Assembly (NCBI RefSeq): GCF_001904615.1
Contig: NZ_MRBY01000023.1
Location: 1 to 57,120, forward strand
Length of the DNA: 57,120 bases
From: [Limnothrix rosea] IAM M-220
GTDB lineage: Bacteria > Cyanobacteriota > Cyanobacteriia > Cyanobacteriales > MRBY01
Direction: 5' to 3'
The position numbers were made by a program, and so were the translations under genes. Below are positions 30,761 through 41,135 of the stretch, in pieces (position 1 is the first letter of the stretch; each line of letters starts with the position of its first letter). The notes beneath the pieces are model-generated. The model saw nothing but the letters and a program-made list of their open reading frames with translations. It made no database searches and was not told the origin of the DNA.

Positions 30761-31000
30761 CTATTTGTTGAGAATTTCGGCGATCGCCCAGCGCTTAGTT
30801 TTGCTGGTAGGAGGCGTTTCGCGAATGCGAACACGATCACCAACTTTGCACTGATTCTCTTCATCGTGAGCCTTAAAACGCTTAGTCTTAACCACGATTT
30901 TTTTGTATTTTGGGTGAGGAGAACGGTTTTCAACAGCAACAACGACAGTTTTATCCATCTTGTCACTGACAACCAATCCCACTCTTTCTTTAGTAGCCAT
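30761..31000 (-). CDS. rpsQ: 30S ribosomal protein S17
   Basis: OB-fold primary 16S rRNA-binding protein. 79 residues, with [38 protein letters not shown] and [18 protein letters not shown]. It is 20 nt after rpmC. Confidence 0.98.
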   Translation of the reverse strand: MATKERVGLVVSDKMDKTVVVAVENRSPHPKYKKIVVKTKRFKAHDEENQCKVGDRVRIRETPPTSKTKRWAIAEILNK

Positions 31001-31020
31001 ACAAGGTATTTCTCCGACAG

Positions 31021-31227
31021 TTACTGAGCTTGGAGTTGGCGTTGACGCTCAACAGTCATAAGCTGTGCCAAACGATGGCGGGCATGCTTAAACTCATGAG
31101 TTTTTTCAAGACGACCAGTAGCTTGCTGCAAACGCAGATCAAATAATTGCTTTTTAACAGCAACAATTTCATCCGCTAAAGCCTGATCATCAAGTTTGCG
31201 AGCATCTTCGATCTTTGGTAAAGCCAT
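31021..31227 (-). CDS. rpmC: 50S ribosomal protein L29
   Basis: Small helical protein by the exit tunnel that helps form the SRP and trigger-factor docking site with L23. 68 residues, with [20 protein letters not shown] and the [14 protein letters not shown] helix. It starts 3 nt after rplP, implying coupling. Confidence 0.97.
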   Translation of the reverse strand: MALPKIEDARKLDDQALADEIVAVKKQLFDLRLQQATGRLEKTHEFKHARHRLAQLMTVERQRQLQAQ

Positions 31228-31230
31228 AAT

Positions 31231-31650
31231 TTAGATGTACTCCACATTACGAGTGACAAACTTAGTTTTGATGGGCAGCTTCTGAGCAGCAAGTCGCATA
31301 GCTTCTCGAGCAATTGGTTCCGAAACACCATTCATCTCGAACATGATACGACCGGGCTTGACCACTGCAACCCAAAATTCAGGATTACCTTTACCCGAAC
31401 CCATACGAGTTTCAGCGGGGCGCATAGTGATTGGTTTATCGGGAAAGATCCGAATCCAAATCTTACCGCCACGCTTGATGTAACGAGTCATCGCACGACG
31501 AGCGGCTTCAATCTGACGGGCAGTAATCCAGCTTGGCTCAATCGCTTGAAGCGCATAATCACCAAATTGCACTGTGTTACCACGTTGCGCCATTCCCCGC
31601 ATACGACCGCGATGCTGCTTACGGAATTTTGTACGTTTTGGACTTAGCAT
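31231..31650 (-). CDS. rplP: 50S ribosomal protein L16
   Basis: Organises the A-site tRNA-binding region of the large subunit. 139 residues, with [34 protein letters not shown] and [20 protein letters not shown]. It follows rpsC by 66 nt. Confidence 0.99.
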   Translation of the reverse strand: MLSPKRTKFRKQHRGRMRGMAQRGNTVQFGDYALQAIEPSWITARQIEAARRAMTRYIKRGGKIWIRIFPDKPITMRPAETRMGSGKGNPEFWVAVVKPGRIMFEMNGVSEPIAREAMRLAAQKLPIKTKFVTRNVEYI

Positions 31651-31716
31651 TGTTTCCTAATGGAATAGATAGTAATTGCAGAAACGAGAAATCGAACATC
31701 ATCGAAGTCAACGAAA

Positions 31717-32439
31717 CTACTGTTCGCTACGATCTTCAAACTGCTGACGACGAGATTTACGACGGGGCATTGGTGCAGCATTGGCAGGGGGAACATCCTC
31801 CTGACCAGGAATGATTTCACCTTTAAAAATCCAAACTTTAATACCCAGAATGCCGTAAATTGTTTGAGCAGTTTTATAGGAATAGTCAATGTCAGCTCTC
31901 AAGGTATGAAGAGGAACTCGCCCCTCACGTACCCATTCTGTACGGGCAATTTCTGCACCATTCAGACGACCACTAACTTGAATTTTGATTCCTTGAACTT
32001 CGGCTCTTTGAGCTCTTTGCACAGCTTGGCGAACAACACGACGGAAAGAAACACGACGCTCTAACTGTTGAACGATGTATTCTGCAATTAAGGCAGCATC
32101 CGCATCAACACGGGCAACCTCAACAACATTAATCCGAATTTGACGTTGGTCACCAAGGGTTTGCTGAAGACCAGTACGCAAAGCTTCAATACCAGAACCA
32201 CCACGACCGACAACGACACCGGGGCGAGCAGTATGGATTTCGAGGTCGACTTGATCAGCTTTACGCTCGATCAATACCTTGGAAATACCAGCATTGTTGA
32301 GGTTGGCATCAACGTACTGACGAATTTTGTAATCTTCTTGGAGAAGTTCAGGATATTGCTTAGAGTCAGCATACCAACGAGATAAGTGCTCTTTCGTAAT
32401 TCCTAAACGGAAACCAACTGGATGAATTTTTTGTCCCAC
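31717..32439 (-). CDS. rpsC: 30S ribosomal protein S3
   Basis: Forms the mRNA entry tunnel with S4 and S5. 240 residues: N-terminal [20 protein letters not shown], a type II KH domain ([18 protein letters not shown]) and the C-terminal domain with [21 protein letters not shown] short basic tail ([13 protein letters not shown]) ends the protein. It follows rplV in the S10 order. Confidence 0.99.
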   Translation of the reverse strand: MGQKIHPVGFRLGITKEHLSRWYADSKQYPELLQEDYKIRQYVDANLNNAGISKVLIERKADQVDLEIHTARPGVVVGRGGSGIEALRTGLQQTLGDQRQIRINVVEVARVDADAALIAEYIVQQLERRVSFRRVVRQAVQRAQRAEVQGIKIQVSGRLNGAEIARTEWVREGRVPLHTLRADIDYSYKTAQTIYGILGIKVWIFKGEIIPGQEDVPPANAAPMPRRKSRRQQFEDRSEQ

Positions 32440-32485
32440 GGCTTATTCCTTTGCGATATTGACAATTCGTTTAAACGAGGTGTAA

Positions 32486-32845
32486 CTATTCAGCTGCGTC
32501 GGGGGCAACTGCAACGGTAATGTGACAAGTAGGCTTCCGAATCTGGAAGGCACGACCTTGGGCACGGGGACGATATCGTTTAAGCACAGGGCCAGCGTCA
32601 GCAAAGGCGGTGCTCACAATGAGACTGGAAGGATCAAGCCCTTCATTATGCTCAGCATTGGCGACAGCAGAACGGAGAACTTTTAGAATCGGTTCGCAGG
32701 CGCGGTAGGGCATAAATTCGAGAATAATTAAAGCTTCGCGATAGCTACGGCCACGGATTTGATCCAACACTCGTCTTACTTTACGAGGAGACATCCGGAT
32801 ATAGCGGGCGATCGCCTTAACTTCGTTTGTAGTATCGATAGACAT
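32486..32845 (-). CDS. rplV: 50S ribosomal protein L22
   Basis: Lines the exit tunnel with a long beta hairpin. 119 residues, with [37 protein letters not shown] and the hairpin [20 protein letters not shown]. It lies 16 nt after rpsS. Confidence 0.98.
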   Translation of the reverse strand: MSIDTTNEVKAIARYIRMSPRKVRRVLDQIRGRSYREALIILEFMPYRACEPILKVLRSAVANAEHNEGLDPSSLIVSTAFADAGPVLKRYRPRAQGRAFQIRKPTCHITVAVAPDAAE

Positions 32846-32861
32846 AATTTGTTATTAACCC

Positions 32862-33140
32862 TTATCGACGTGCTTTCTTATCACTTCTGGCATGGCCTTT
32901 AAAAGTCCGAGTTGGCGCAAACTCGCCCAACTTGTGACCCACCATCTGCTCAGAAATAAAGACAGGTACATGCTGACGACCGTTATGAACGGCGATTGTA
33001 TGACCTACCATCTGAGGCAGAATCGTCGAAGCCCGAGACCACGTTTTAATGACCTGCTTATCACCAGCAGCATTAAGCTTGTCAATCTTTTTCAAGAGAC
33101 TGTCCGCAATAAACGGACCTTTTTTTAATGAACGACCCAT
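32862..33140 (-). CDS. rpsS: 30S ribosomal protein S19
   Basis: Head protein forming a complex with S13. 92 residues, starting [20 protein letters not shown] and containing [20 protein letters not shown] and the C-terminal [19 protein letters not shown]. It lies 34 nt after rplB. Confidence 0.99.
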   Translation of the reverse strand: MGRSLKKGPFIADSLLKKIDKLNAAGDKQVIKTWSRASTILPQMVGHTIAVHNGRQHVPVFISEQMVGHKLGEFAPTRTFKGHARSDKKARR

Positions 33141-33174
33141 AACTTTCTAATCGAGTGTGATGAACAAAAAGGGA

Positions 33175-34002
33175 TTAACGACGACGACGAACAATCAAAG
33201 AACTACTTTGTTTCTTTTTCTTACGCGTCTTCTTACCGAGTGCGGGTTTACCCCAAGGTGTTACAGGGCCACTACGACCAATGGGCGCTCTACCTTCACC
33301 ACCACCATGGGGGTGATCAACAGGGTTCATGACACTACCACGAACTTGGGGGCGACGACCGAGATGACGAGTACGGCCAGCCTTACCAAGCTTGAGGTTA
33401 CGAGCTTCAGCATTACCAACCTTACCGATTGTTGCGTAGCACTCCTTTCTCACCATGCGAACCTCCTTCGAAGGCAGCTTGATAGTGACATAATCTCCCT
33501 CCTTAGCAACCAACTGAGCAAAGCCACCAGCCGTGCGAACCATTTGGCCGCCGCGTCCAGCATAGAGCTCAATATTGTGAATTTCAGTACCAAGGGGAAT
33601 CTTATAAAGCGGTAAAGCATTACCCACTTCAAAAGCAGCATCTTCACCAGCAGTGATTGTGTCACCAACATCTAAGCCAGCCGGCTGAAGAATATAGCGT
33701 TTTTCACCATCTTCATACCGCACAAGAGCAATACGAGCATTACGGTTTGGATCATATTCAATCGCGATCACTTCAGCAGCAATATCACGCTTATCACGAC
33801 GAAAATCGATCATGCGATACAAACGCTTATGACCGCCGCCACGGTGGCGACAAGTAATCACACCACGATTGTTGCGACCTTTCTTACGATGCTTATACTT
33901 AGTAAGCGATTTTTCTGGTTTGGATTTAGTAATATCCGAAAAGTCGGAGACAGTAGCCTGACGAGTTCCCGGAGTATATGGTCTAAATGAACGAATACCC
34001 AT
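33175..34002 (-). CDS. rplB: 50S ribosomal protein L2
   Basis: Highly conserved protein close to the peptidyl transferase centre and needed for subunit association. 275 residues, with the N-terminal [34 protein letters not shown], and the C-terminal [19 protein letters not shown] that includes the functionally essential histidine. It follows rplW by 22 nt. Confidence 0.99.
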   Translation of the reverse strand: MGIRSFRPYTPGTRQATVSDFSDITKSKPEKSLTKYKHRKKGRNNRGVITCRHRGGGHKRLYRMIDFRRDKRDIAAEVIAIEYDPNRNARIALVRYEDGEKRYILQPAGLDVGDTITAGEDAAFEVGNALPLYKIPLGTEIHNIELYAGRGGQMVRTAGGFAQLVAKEGDYVTIKLPSKEVRMVRKECYATIGKVGNAEARNLKLGKAGRTRHLGRRPQVRGSVMNPVDHPHGGGEGRAPIGRSGPVTPWGKPALGKKTRKKKKQSSSLIVRRRR

Positions 34003-34024
34003 GATTTATTCAAGTAAATGACGA

Positions 34025-34330
34025 CTATACTTCAGGGAACAAAGTGATTGTGTCCCCTTCTGCCAAGGTGATAACAGCACGCTTATATTGAGATTTAAAA
34101 CCCATGAAACGGCCAACACGACGCTTTTTACGAGGTAAACGCGCAGTGTTAATCTTGACAACTTTGACTTCAAATAAGCTCTCAATAGCAGCTTTAATAT
34201 CTGTTTTAGTTGCTGTTAAAACAACATCAAAAACATACTTATTTTCTTCAAGCTGGATTGTTGCTTTTTCGCTCACAATTGGCTTCAGAATCAAATCTGC
34301 AAGGTCACGGGACTGGACACGACTAGTCAT
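34025..34330 (-). CDS. rplW: 50S ribosomal protein L23
   Basis: Exit-tunnel protein that docks trigger factor and SRP. 101 residues, with [20 protein letters not shown] and [19 protein letters not shown]. Its start overlaps the rplD end by 8 nt, so the two are translationally coupled. Confidence 0.98.
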   Translation of the reverse strand: MTSRVQSRDLADLILKPIVSEKATIQLEENKYVFDVVLTATKTDIKAAIESLFEVKVVKINTARLPRKKRRVGRFMGFKSQYKRAVITLAEGDTITLFPEV

Positions 34331-34955
34331 TGTAAACCTCCTGAATCTTTGCCAACGCTTCAGATGTCACAACAATTTTATTGGCATTGAGAATATCAAA
34401 AACATTTAAGCCATTTGCAGGAATGAGCTTCAAGGAAGCAACATTACGCGCTGACAAATAAACATTCTCTGTCAATTCGTCCATGATCAACAACACCTTC
34501 TCTCCGGATTCAACGCCCCAGCGGCTCATCGCAGCGAGCAAATCCTTTGTTTTAGGGGCAGCTAGTTGCGCAGCAAAGCTTTCAACAACAACTAAATCCT
34601 CAGAGCGGCTTTGGAATGCAGTGCGCAGTGCCAAGCGACGTTCTTTGCGATTCATTTTAATGTTGTACTCTTTGGGTTTGGGGCCAAAGATTACACCACC
34701 ACCACGCCATAAGGGAGAGCGGGAGGAACCAGCTCTGGCGCGGCCAGTACCTTTTTGACGCCAAGGCTTACGGCCACCACCACGGACTTCAGAACGAGTC
34801 TTGGTAGAGGATGTACCTTGACGGGCATTATTTAATTGACGCACAAGGGCGCGATGCACAATGTGCGATGCATTTTCTTCTTTGGCTGTCTTGAAATCGA
34901 GGCTGGCTTGGCCAACTTCGTCTCCTTGCCAATTTTTTACGGTGCAGTTAACCAT
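34323..34955 (-). CDS. rplD: 50S ribosomal protein L4
   Basis: Extends a loop into the exit tunnel and regulates the S10 operon in E. coli. 210 residues, with [20 protein letters not shown], the basic loop [20 protein letters not shown] and [20 protein letters not shown]. The 139-nt gap to rplC is unusually wide for this operon and shows no clear regulatory structure. Confidence 0.98.
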   Translation of the reverse strand: MVNCTVKNWQGDEVGQASLDFKTAKEENASHIVHRALVRQLNNARQGTSSTKTRSEVRGGGRKPWRQKGTGRARAGSSRSPLWRGGGVIFGPKPKEYNIKMNRKERRLALRTAFQSRSEDLVVVESFAAQLAAPKTKDLLAAMSRWGVESGEKVLLIMDELTENVYLSARNVASLKLIPANGLNVFDILNANKIVVTSEALAKIQEVYND

Positions 34956-35094
34956 AGTGATGAAGTATCGGATTATCGGTTATCTGGTGCTCAAGGCCAC
35001 AGAGCCTGAGCTGTATTACATATTGAAATCAAATAAATAGTTTAGATATTTAGCTCGATGGAATTTGAGCCGAAATGACTAACTTTATTTTTTT

Positions 35095-35733
35095 TTACTG
35101 GCCTACGATATTGCTAGGTGCAATGCTCAATAGATTGCCAGTTTTACCCGGAACAGCACCCTTGATCAGCAAGAGGTTGCGTTCTTCGTCAACACGAACA
35201 ACTTCGAGTTTACGTACGGTAATTTTTGTGCCGCCATAACGACCAGCCATACGCTTACCGGGGTAAACGCGACCGGGAGTCGTGCCTGCACCGGTAGAAC
35301 CGGGTAGACGGTGGTTCTTAGAACCATGGGTCATATTACCGCGCTTGAAATTGTGACGCTTCTGGTAACCTGCAAAACCACGACCAATCGTATTGCCGGA
35401 AACATCGACAGTTTGACCTGCTTCAAAGATGCTTGCGGTAACGGACTGCCCGAGCTCGTAGGAGGATGCATCGTCAAGACGATATTCCTTTAAGTGACGC
35501 AAGGGTGTTGCACCAGCTTTACTAAGGTGTCCCAGTTCAGGTTTGGACAAAGCCTTTTCTTTTACGTCGCCGTAACCTATCTGTACGGATGTGTAACCAT
35601 CTGTTTCAGAGGTTTTGACTTGGGTAACGGTACAAGGTCCAGCTTGAATGACGGTTACGGGAATTGCAGCTCCTGTTTCCTGATCAAAGATCTGGGTCAT
35701 ACCGAGTTTAGTGCCGAGGATACCGAGTGACAC
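35095..35733 (-). CDS. rplC: 50S ribosomal protein L3
   Basis: Early-assembly protein reaching the peptidyl transferase centre. 212 residues, with [40 protein letters not shown] and [15 protein letters not shown]. The start is GTG at 35733, with a GAGG ribosome-binding site about 10 nt upstream. It is the first gene of the operon because rpsJ is not upstream, as in other cyanobacteria. Its promoter must lie in the 562-nt spacer shared with pnp. Confidence 0.98.
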   Translation of the reverse strand: MSLGILGTKLGMTQIFDQETGAAIPVTVIQAGPCTVTQVKTSETDGYTSVQIGYGDVKEKALSKPELGHLSKAGATPLRHLKEYRLDDASSYELGQSVTASIFEAGQTVDVSGNTIGRGFAGYQKRHNFKRGNMTHGSKNHRLPGSTGAGTTPGRVYPGKRMAGRYGGTKITVRKLEVVRVDEERNLLLIKGAVPGKTGNLLSIAPSNIVGQ

Positions 35734-36295
35734 GGAACAAAGACCTCTTATCTACTAATAGACAACATTAAAAATTGAGCAGAAATAATATGAACCGCTC
35801 TAGTAAAGAGTTGTGGTTCTTGTCTTCTACTCTTGAGAGTATTCAGAGTGTTTTTAAGGCTCTGAAAGACTGGTGGATGCAGGTGCTGTTCAAAGCACGT
35901 TTCGTTCAGGACTTAAAAACAAGGTTGCTTCCAGTATCCGAAAACGACTGCAAACGCTTTGGCTTCGATATACTCTAGGCGTTAAGTGTGCCTAAATGAG
36001 TTACCGGGGGTCTAGCTGACTAATCTAGGCAGTTTTAATTGCGAATGCCTCAAATGTGACGGGACTTATTTTTTCTGCCGTGGGGGCAAAATGTATCCGT
36101 CATTACTCAAGAAAAGGTGTGCGATTAGTCACAAGCAGCAATTATAGACTAAGCTTCGGCATATATGCAAGAAAAAGTTTTAATTTGTTTGCATGGTTGC
36201 AGAGTATGGCGATCGCCGTCTGGGACAGCATAAAGTGTTACGATTGCCACAGAACAGAGAAAAGCGATTATACATAAAAAGGAAAGAACGCAATA
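35734..36295. promoter_or_regulatory. Divergent regulatory spacer between rplC and pnp
   Basis: 562 nt without a convincing gene; small ORFs here lack ribosome-binding sites and protein-like composition. It must contain promoters for the 25-gene ribosomal operon (minus) and for pnp (plus). A TATACT at about 35969-35974 on the plus strand and a TATTAT-like box near 35787-35792 on the minus strand are candidate -10 elements without good -35 partners. A small dyad TAGGC/GCCTA lies at 35976-35994. Long 5' leaders are likely for one or both transcripts. Confidence 0.5.
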
Positions 36296-38440
36296 ATGCA
36301 AGAGTTTACAAAGTCGATATCTTTCGATGGGCGAGAGATTCGACTAAAAACAGGTTTGCTAGCGCCTCAGGCTGGTGGCTCCGTACTCATCGAATCAGGA
36401 GAAACGGCAGTCCTAGTAAATGCAACAACGGCAGCGGGAAGAGAAGGCATTGACTTTTTACCGCTACTCGTAGATTACGAAGAGAGATTATATGCAGCCG
36501 GTCGTATTCCAGGTGGTTTTTTAAGAAGAGAAGGTCGTCCTCCTGAACGAGCAACTTTGATTTCTCGCTTGATTGATCGTCCAATGCGTCCACTTTTTCC
36601 CCAGTGGCTAAGAGATGACATTCAAATTGTGGCAACGACTTTATCGATGGATGAGGATGTGCCCCCTGATGTGCTTGCGGTAACTGGTGCGTCTGTCGCA
36701 ACATTACTGGCTGGTTTACCGTTCCATGGGCCAATGGCTGCTGTGAGAGTGGGATTGGTCGGTGACGATTTTATTTTGAATCCAACTTACCGTGAGATTC
36801 TCGGTGGCGATTTGGATCTCGTTGTGGCGGGTACACCGGAAGGTGTGATCATGGTTGAGGCTGGTGCAAATCAACTGCCTGAACAGGATATGATCGAGGC
36901 GATCGATTTTGCCTATGAAGCTATCCAAGAACTCATTGACAGCCAAGTTGAGCTGATTAAAGAACTGGGCATCGAAATTGTTACAGCAGAGCCCCCCGCA
37001 AAGGATGAGACTTTAGATGCATTTATTGCAGAGAAAGCTTCAGAAAAAATCAAACAGGTCTTAAGCCAATTTGATCTGGATAAGAGCGGTCGTGATGCGG
37101 CACTAGATGAAATTAAAGCAAACGAGGTCGTGGCAGCGATTGAAGCGATGCCGGAAGACAGTGAGCTGCGCGTCAAAACTGAAGAGAACAAAAAGCTTAT
37201 TGGTAATGCGTTTAAAGCTTTAACTAAACAGTTAATGCGATCGCAGATCGTTGAGGATGGTGTGCGGGTTGATGGTCGTAAATTAGATGAGGTGCGTCCC
37301 ATCTCCTGTAAGACATCGGTTCTTCCCCGTGCTGTTCACGGTAGTGGCTTGTTTAATCGTGGTTTAACTCAAGTTTTATCGATTGTGACTTTAGGAACGC
37401 CCGGTGATGCTCAGGATATGGATGATCTGCATCCTTCTGATGAGAAACGTTATCTCCACCACTACAATTTTCCTCCTTATTCTGTTGGTGAAACTCGCCC
37501 CATGCGATCGCCGGGTCGTCGGGAGATTGGTCATGGCGCTTTAGCGGAACGTGCTCTAATCCCTGTATTGCCAGCAAAAGATGAATTTCCCTACGTCATT
37601 CGGGTGGTTTCGGAAGTCTTATCTTCCAATGGCTCCACGTCGATGGGGTCTGTGTGTGGCTCCACCCTATCGCTAATGGATGCAGGTGTACCGATCGCCA
37701 AGCCAGTTAGTGGTGCGGCCATGGGTCTGATTAAAGAAGGCGATGAAGTTCGTATCTTGACGGACATTCAGGGGATCGAAGATTTCCTTGGTGACATGGA
37801 CTTTAAGGTGGCCGGAACAGCCGACGGTATTACGGCCCTGCAAATGGACATGAAAATCACAGGTCTTGCAGTCGATGTAATTGCCGAAGCTATTAACAAA
37901 GCGCGACCTGCTCGCCTCCATATTTTGGAGAAGATGACTGATGTTATCGATAAGCCTAAAGAGCTGTCTCCCTCTGCGCCACGTCTACTTACCATCAAGA
38001 TTGATCCCGATCTCATTGGTATGGTTATTGGACCGGGTGGTAAAACGATTAAAAGTATTACTGAGCAGACCCGCGCGAAGGTTGATATTGCCGACGATGG
38101 TACGGTAACGATCGCCTCTTCTGAGTCTGAAAATGCGGAGAATGCGAAGAAGATGATCGTGAATATGACCCGTAAATTGGGTGAAGGCGATGTCTTCTTT
38201 GGTAAGGTGACTCGCATTATTCAAATTGGTGCGTTTGTCGAAATTCTCCCGGGTAAAGAGGGCATGATCCACATTTCGCAATTGGCGGAAGGGCGTGTCG
38301 GCAAGGTGGAGGATGAAGTGGCTGTCGGTGATGAAGTGGTTGTTAAAGTCCGCGAAATCGACAATAAAGGTCGCATTAATCTAACTCGCCTCGGTATCCA
38401 CCCCGATGAAGCTGCTGCTGCTCGCGAAGAAGCAAATTAA
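36296..38440 (+). CDS. pnp: Polyribonucleotide nucleotidyltransferase (PNPase)
   Basis: 3'-5' phosphorolytic exoribonuclease and RNA-tailing enzyme; in cyanobacteria PNPase also adds heteropolymeric tails. 714 residues: an N-terminal RNase PH domain, a helical linker, a catalytic second RNase PH domain ([20 protein letters not shown] with the metal-binding aspartates), a KH domain ([20 protein letters not shown]) and an S1 domain ([20 protein letters not shown]). A purine-rich ribosome-binding stretch (AAAGGAAAGA) precedes the ATG. A terminator follows the gene. Confidence 0.98.
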   Translation: MQEFTKSISFDGREIRLKTGLLAPQAGGSVLIESGETAVLVNATTAAGREGIDFLPLLVDYEERLYAAGRIPGGFLRREGRPPERATLISRLIDRPMRPLFPQWLRDDIQIVATTLSMDEDVPPDVLAVTGASVATLLAGLPFHGPMAAVRVGLVGDDFILNPTYREILGGDLDLVVAGTPEGVIMVEAGANQLPEQDMIEAIDFAYEAIQELIDSQVELIKELGIEIVTAEPPAKDETLDAFIAEKASEKIKQVLSQFDLDKSGRDAALDEIKANEVVAAIEAMPEDSELRVKTEENKKLIGNAFKALTKQLMRSQIVEDGVRVDGRKLDEVRPISCKTSVLPRAVHGSGLFNRGLTQVLSIVTLGTPGDAQDMDDLHPSDEKRYLHHYNFPPYSVGETRPMRSPGRREIGHGALAERALIPVLPAKDEFPYVIRVVSEVLSSNGSTSMGSVCGSTLSLMDAGVPIAKPVSGAAMGLIKEGDEVRILTDIQGIEDFLGDMDFKVAGTADGITALQMDMKITGLAVDVIAEAINKARPARLHILEKMTDVIDKPKELSPSAPRLLTIKIDPDLIGMVIGPGGKTIKSITEQTRAKVDIADDGTVTIASSESENAENAKKMIVNMTRKLGEGDVFFGKVTRIIQIGAFVEILPGKEGMIHISQLAEGRVGKVEDEVAVGDEVVVKVREIDNKGRINLTRLGIHPDEAAAAREEAN

Positions 38441-38500
38441 TTTCTTTTTTGCTCAATTGCAGAAAACCATTTAATTCATTACAGCTTGTTTGATGGTGAT

Positions 38501-38527
38501 AATCCTCCAGTTTCTGGGGGATTTTTC
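38501..38527 (+). terminator. Rho-independent terminator of pnp
   Basis: ATCCTCCAG and CTGGGGGAT form a stem (one G-U pair) with a TTT loop, followed by TTTTTCTTT. It lies about 60 nt after the pnp stop. Confidence 0.9.
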
Positions 38528-38606
38528 TTTGGCTAAATCTTGGGTGAAATGGGGCGAAGGGTTATGATGTGGCTTTGGTAATGGCGCAAGGATATTTTTA
38601 GAAACA

Positions 38607-39827
38607 GTGGACTATGATTTGGTCATTATTGGGGCGACACGGGCGGGGTTAAATCTTGCTCAAAAGGCGATCGCCGAAGGTCAGCGAGTGGCTTTAATTC
38701 AGCAAGTTTCTCAGCCATTACAGGATATTCAGTTACGGGCTTTAGAACGAGTTTTATTGCATAACGCAATTACAAGTTGGGAACAGTTACAGACAGAAAT
38801 AACGGCGGCGATCGCCCCAACGGATTTTTATGAGCCGCTTGCTAAATTAATCGAAAAAGGTGTGGATGTTGTGCCAGAAAGGGGCAAATTTCACTGGCGA
38901 CCTAACCCTGTTTTTGTGACAGAAAAACGAGAATTTCAAGGAAACAATTATGCGATCGCCACAGGTACAGTTTGGCAACAAACGGATGATCCACGACACT
39001 TAACTTTTCCCGATTTTTTACAGCCACAAACTTGGAAAAAGCTTCGGCCGAAAATTCTTTTTCAGGGCATTACACCTGCGCTGCTAGCCCTTGCCTATAC
39101 CCTTTGCAAACAAGGCAAACAGGTTCAATTTTTACTGGGCTTTCAGTTTTTCAGTGCGGAAGATCAACAACTCACCCATCGTCTCCAAACCTTTCTTGAA
39201 GTTGAAGGCATTGAAATTTATCGGAATCCTGCCGCGTCAGACATAGCTAAACTTCTTAATCGAAAAGATATCAACATTATCGATGGCGATCGCCGACAGG
39301 GAAATATTACCCATTTAAATTTGCCGCCGCGCTGTTTTCGAGGCAAGCAACCATGGCTGAAGGTTAACCATCGACTGCAAGCACCGGCATCTAATATTTA
39401 TGGATGTGGCTCAGTGTTAGGAGGCTATGATTTAACCGAGGTGGCGATCGCCGAAACTAGTTACCTTGCCCAATCAATTACCGCAAAAAAAGCACAACTT
39501 TGTCCCTATCATTTAGTGCCCTATCGATTGTTTGAGCCTTACCCTTTTGACCATGTGGGTTATCAGCCAAAAGATTTACCGAGCGATGGTATTACCCTCG
39601 AAAAAACGTTTTACTTAGATTATGTTGATCAGCATCGTTTCCCCTTCGATGTAACAATTAAGTTGTGGCTGTCTAAAGAAGAAAAAATATTAGGGGCAAC
39701 TGTGCTCGGCGATCGCTCTGGCAAATTGATCTACCATTGCCGAGATTTGATTCAAACCCAGCAAACCTTTAAGTCGTGGCAGAATCTCCTAGAATATTCG
39801 GGGATAGCGGCGGAGATTTGTTGGTAA
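38607..39827 (+). CDS. Degenerate pyridine-nucleotide-disulfide oxidoreductase-like flavoprotein
   Basis: 406 residues from a GTG start, 37% or so shorter in motifs than in length: the outline of a dihydrolipoamide dehydrogenase/mercuric reductase-type protein is present (DYDLVIIGATRAGLN, YAIATGT, IYGCGSVLGGYDLTEVA and a C-terminal dimerisation-like domain), but hallmark residues are changed. The FAD dinucleotide motif is GATRAG rather than GxGxxG; the CxxxxC redox pair is absent; the NAD-binding glycine motif is degenerate (ILFQGITPALLALA); and the GD motif is GS. It may bind flavin without disulfide chemistry, or be non-catalytic. Its TAA overlaps the ATG of the next gene (TAATG), so the two are coupled. 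Confidence 0.7.
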   Translation: MDYDLVIIGATRAGLNLAQKAIAEGQRVALIQQVSQPLQDIQLRALERVLLHNAITSWEQLQTEITAAIAPTDFYEPLAKLIEKGVDVVPERGKFHWRPNPVFVTEKREFQGNNYAIATGTVWQQTDDPRHLTFPDFLQPQTWKKLRPKILFQGITPALLALAYTLCKQGKQVQFLLGFQFFSAEDQQLTHRLQTFLEVEGIEIYRNPAASDIAKLLNRKDINIIDGDRRQGNITHLNLPPRCFRGKQPWLKVNHRLQAPASNIYGCGSVLGGYDLTEVAIAETSYLAQSITAKKAQLCPYHLVPYRLFEPYPFDHVGYQPKDLPSDGITLEKTFYLDYVDQHRFPFDVTIKLWLSKEEKILGATVLGDRSGKLIYHCRDLIQTQQTFKSWQNLLEYSGIAAEICW

Positions 39828-40459
39828 TGGACGCAAAATTTATCGTTTTTGAAGGAATTGACGGGTCAGGTAGCTCCACCCAAGCCGAGCTTTTATATCA
39901 ACATTTTCAGGCGCTAAATATCGCCGCCGTCCTCAGCCCAGAACCCTCTAACGGCATGATCGGTAATCTGGTGCGAGAAGCCCTCCGCCAACGGATTCGT
40001 TTTACAACAGATCCTGTGCAATTTAATCGCCAAATGGCCTATCTGTTTGCTGGCGATCGCCACGACCATTTGTATAACGAAATTGACGGTGTCATGAAAC
40101 TCCTCAAAGCTGGCACACAGGTGATTACGACACGCTACTATTTTTCTTCCCTCGCCTACAACGCCAATAGTGCCGAAGAATACGAATTTATTTATCGTCT
40201 GAATCAAGATTTTCCCAATCCCGATATTGTGTTTTATTTTGATTTGCCCGTAGAAGTTGCTTTAGAGAGAGTCAATCGGCGATCGCACCAAGAAATTTAC
40301 GAGACACAGACTAAACTCACCCAAGTCCGCAACAACTACGCACAAATTTTTGCCGAATATACAGGTCAATGGCTAAAGCTCGATGCCACCCAAGCACCAG
40401 AAAAAATTCACCAAAAAGTTATTAATGCTATTGCTCAGCTTCAATCTGGTCCGGACTAG
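39827..40459 (+). CDS. Thymidylate-kinase-like protein with atypical P-loop
   Basis: 210 residues from the ATG at 39827, which overlaps the upstream stop. Overall similarity to dTMP kinase is clear (KFIVFEGIDGSGSSTQAELL, EPSNGMIGNLVREALR, FYFDLPVEVALERVNRR). The Walker A lysine is replaced: GIDGSGSST has Ser16 where dTMP kinases have GK[ST]T. The DRxxxSxxAYQ block reads TRYYFSSLAYN, losing the aspartate. It may be a specialised subfamily, a different nucleotide kinase or a pseudo-kinase. I do not assign tmk. Its last 32 nt overlap the 3' end of convergent exbD. Confidence 0.75.
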   Translation: MDAKFIVFEGIDGSGSSTQAELLYQHFQALNIAAVLSPEPSNGMIGNLVREALRQRIRFTTDPVQFNRQMAYLFAGDRHDHLYNEIDGVMKLLKAGTQVITTRYYFSSLAYNANSAEEYEFIYRLNQDFPNPDIVFYFDLPVEVALERVNRRSHQEIYETQTKLTQVRNNYAQIFAEYTGQWLKLDATQAPEKIHQKVINAIAQLQSGPD

Positions 40460-41135
40460 GCGGTGCACCAAATTCTTCTAATGGCTGCAATTCCAACTCA
40501 AAACCATCCGGTGCAGGTAAAGTTTCTCCACTTTCTAGCGGCTCAAACTCAAAATCATTAGATGGCTGGAAAGTTGGGACACGAGGAATTGTGGGGTTCA
40601 CGGGGGTAACACCGGGATTTTGATTTTCATCAAAAAAGCCATCAAGATTTTGCATGACCTGTTGAGAACCGGACATCGTCCCCAACGCAACCCTTGTACC
40701 GCCAATGGATTTTAGCCAATCTAAAACCTGCATCACCTCTTGATAGGAACGTTTTTCTGAGGCATTGAGAATCACCAAACCTTCGGGATTGCGCTCTAGG
40801 TAATCTTCGATAATTTGAGTGAACTGCGCTTGGGTTTGAATGAGCTGTTTTTCAACATAAATTTGACCAAAATCTGTCAAGCTCACGATCGCCATATTAG
40901 GCATCTGAACAGTGCCACTATTCGCCATAGGCAAATCAAGATTTATCGCCTGCTGCCGTGAAAGATTTACCGCCGCCAAAATAAAAAACGTTAAAACGCA
41001 AAAAATCACGTCAATTAACGGAATAATTTCAATGCGAAAATCCGGTGTAGATTCCTCTTGCCAAAGCTTAAATGGTCGCAAACCAAGGGTATTGAGCTTG
41101 GTATTAGACGGCGGAGTCGGGCGTTCATTACTCAT
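40428..41135 (-). CDS. exbD: ExbD/TolR family biopolymer transport protein
   Basis: Proton-channel partner of ExbB that energises outer-membrane transport or envelope functions. 235 residues from the ATG at 41135, chosen because AGAGG lies 9 nt upstream; an ATG at 41144 is possible but has no spacing. A single N-terminal membrane helix ([20 protein letters not shown]) carries the essential aspartate. A periplasmic domain of about 110 residues follows, then a long acidic, proline-rich tail of about 75 residues not found in E. coli ExbD. It overlaps exbB by 8 nt. No TonB or receptor gene is nearby. Confidence 0.9.
   Translation of the reverse strand: MSNERPTPPSNTKLNTLGLRPFKLWQEESTPDFRIEIIPLIDVIFCVLTFFILAAVNLSRQQAINLDLPMANSGTVQMPNMAIVSLTDFGQIYVEKQLIQTQAQFTQIIEDYLERNPEGLVILNASEKRSYQEVMQVLDWLKSIGGTRVALGTMSGSQQVMQNLDGFFDENQNPGVTPVNPTIPRVPTFQPSNDFEFEPLESGETLPAPDGFELELQPLEEFGAPPSPDQIEAEQ

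Noticed and set aside
35060-35080. GAAATGACTA in the rplD-rplC spacer as a second copy of the MITE-like end
   Set aside because: Only about 10 bases match and no inverted partner (TAGTCATTTC) was found in the spacer.
35775-35978. 67-codon plus-strand ORF upstream of pnp
   Set aside because: No ribosome-binding site or recognisable domain; it lies in the region needed for the rplC promoter and leader.
36056-36453. Two overlapping plus-strand ORFs ahead of and inside pnp
   Set aside because: One covers the pnp leader without a start signal; the other is an out-of-frame shadow of the pnp start.
39827-40459. Straight annotation as tmk, dTMP kinase
   Set aside because: The missing Walker A lysine and altered DR motif make the activity uncertain, so only a family-level name is given.
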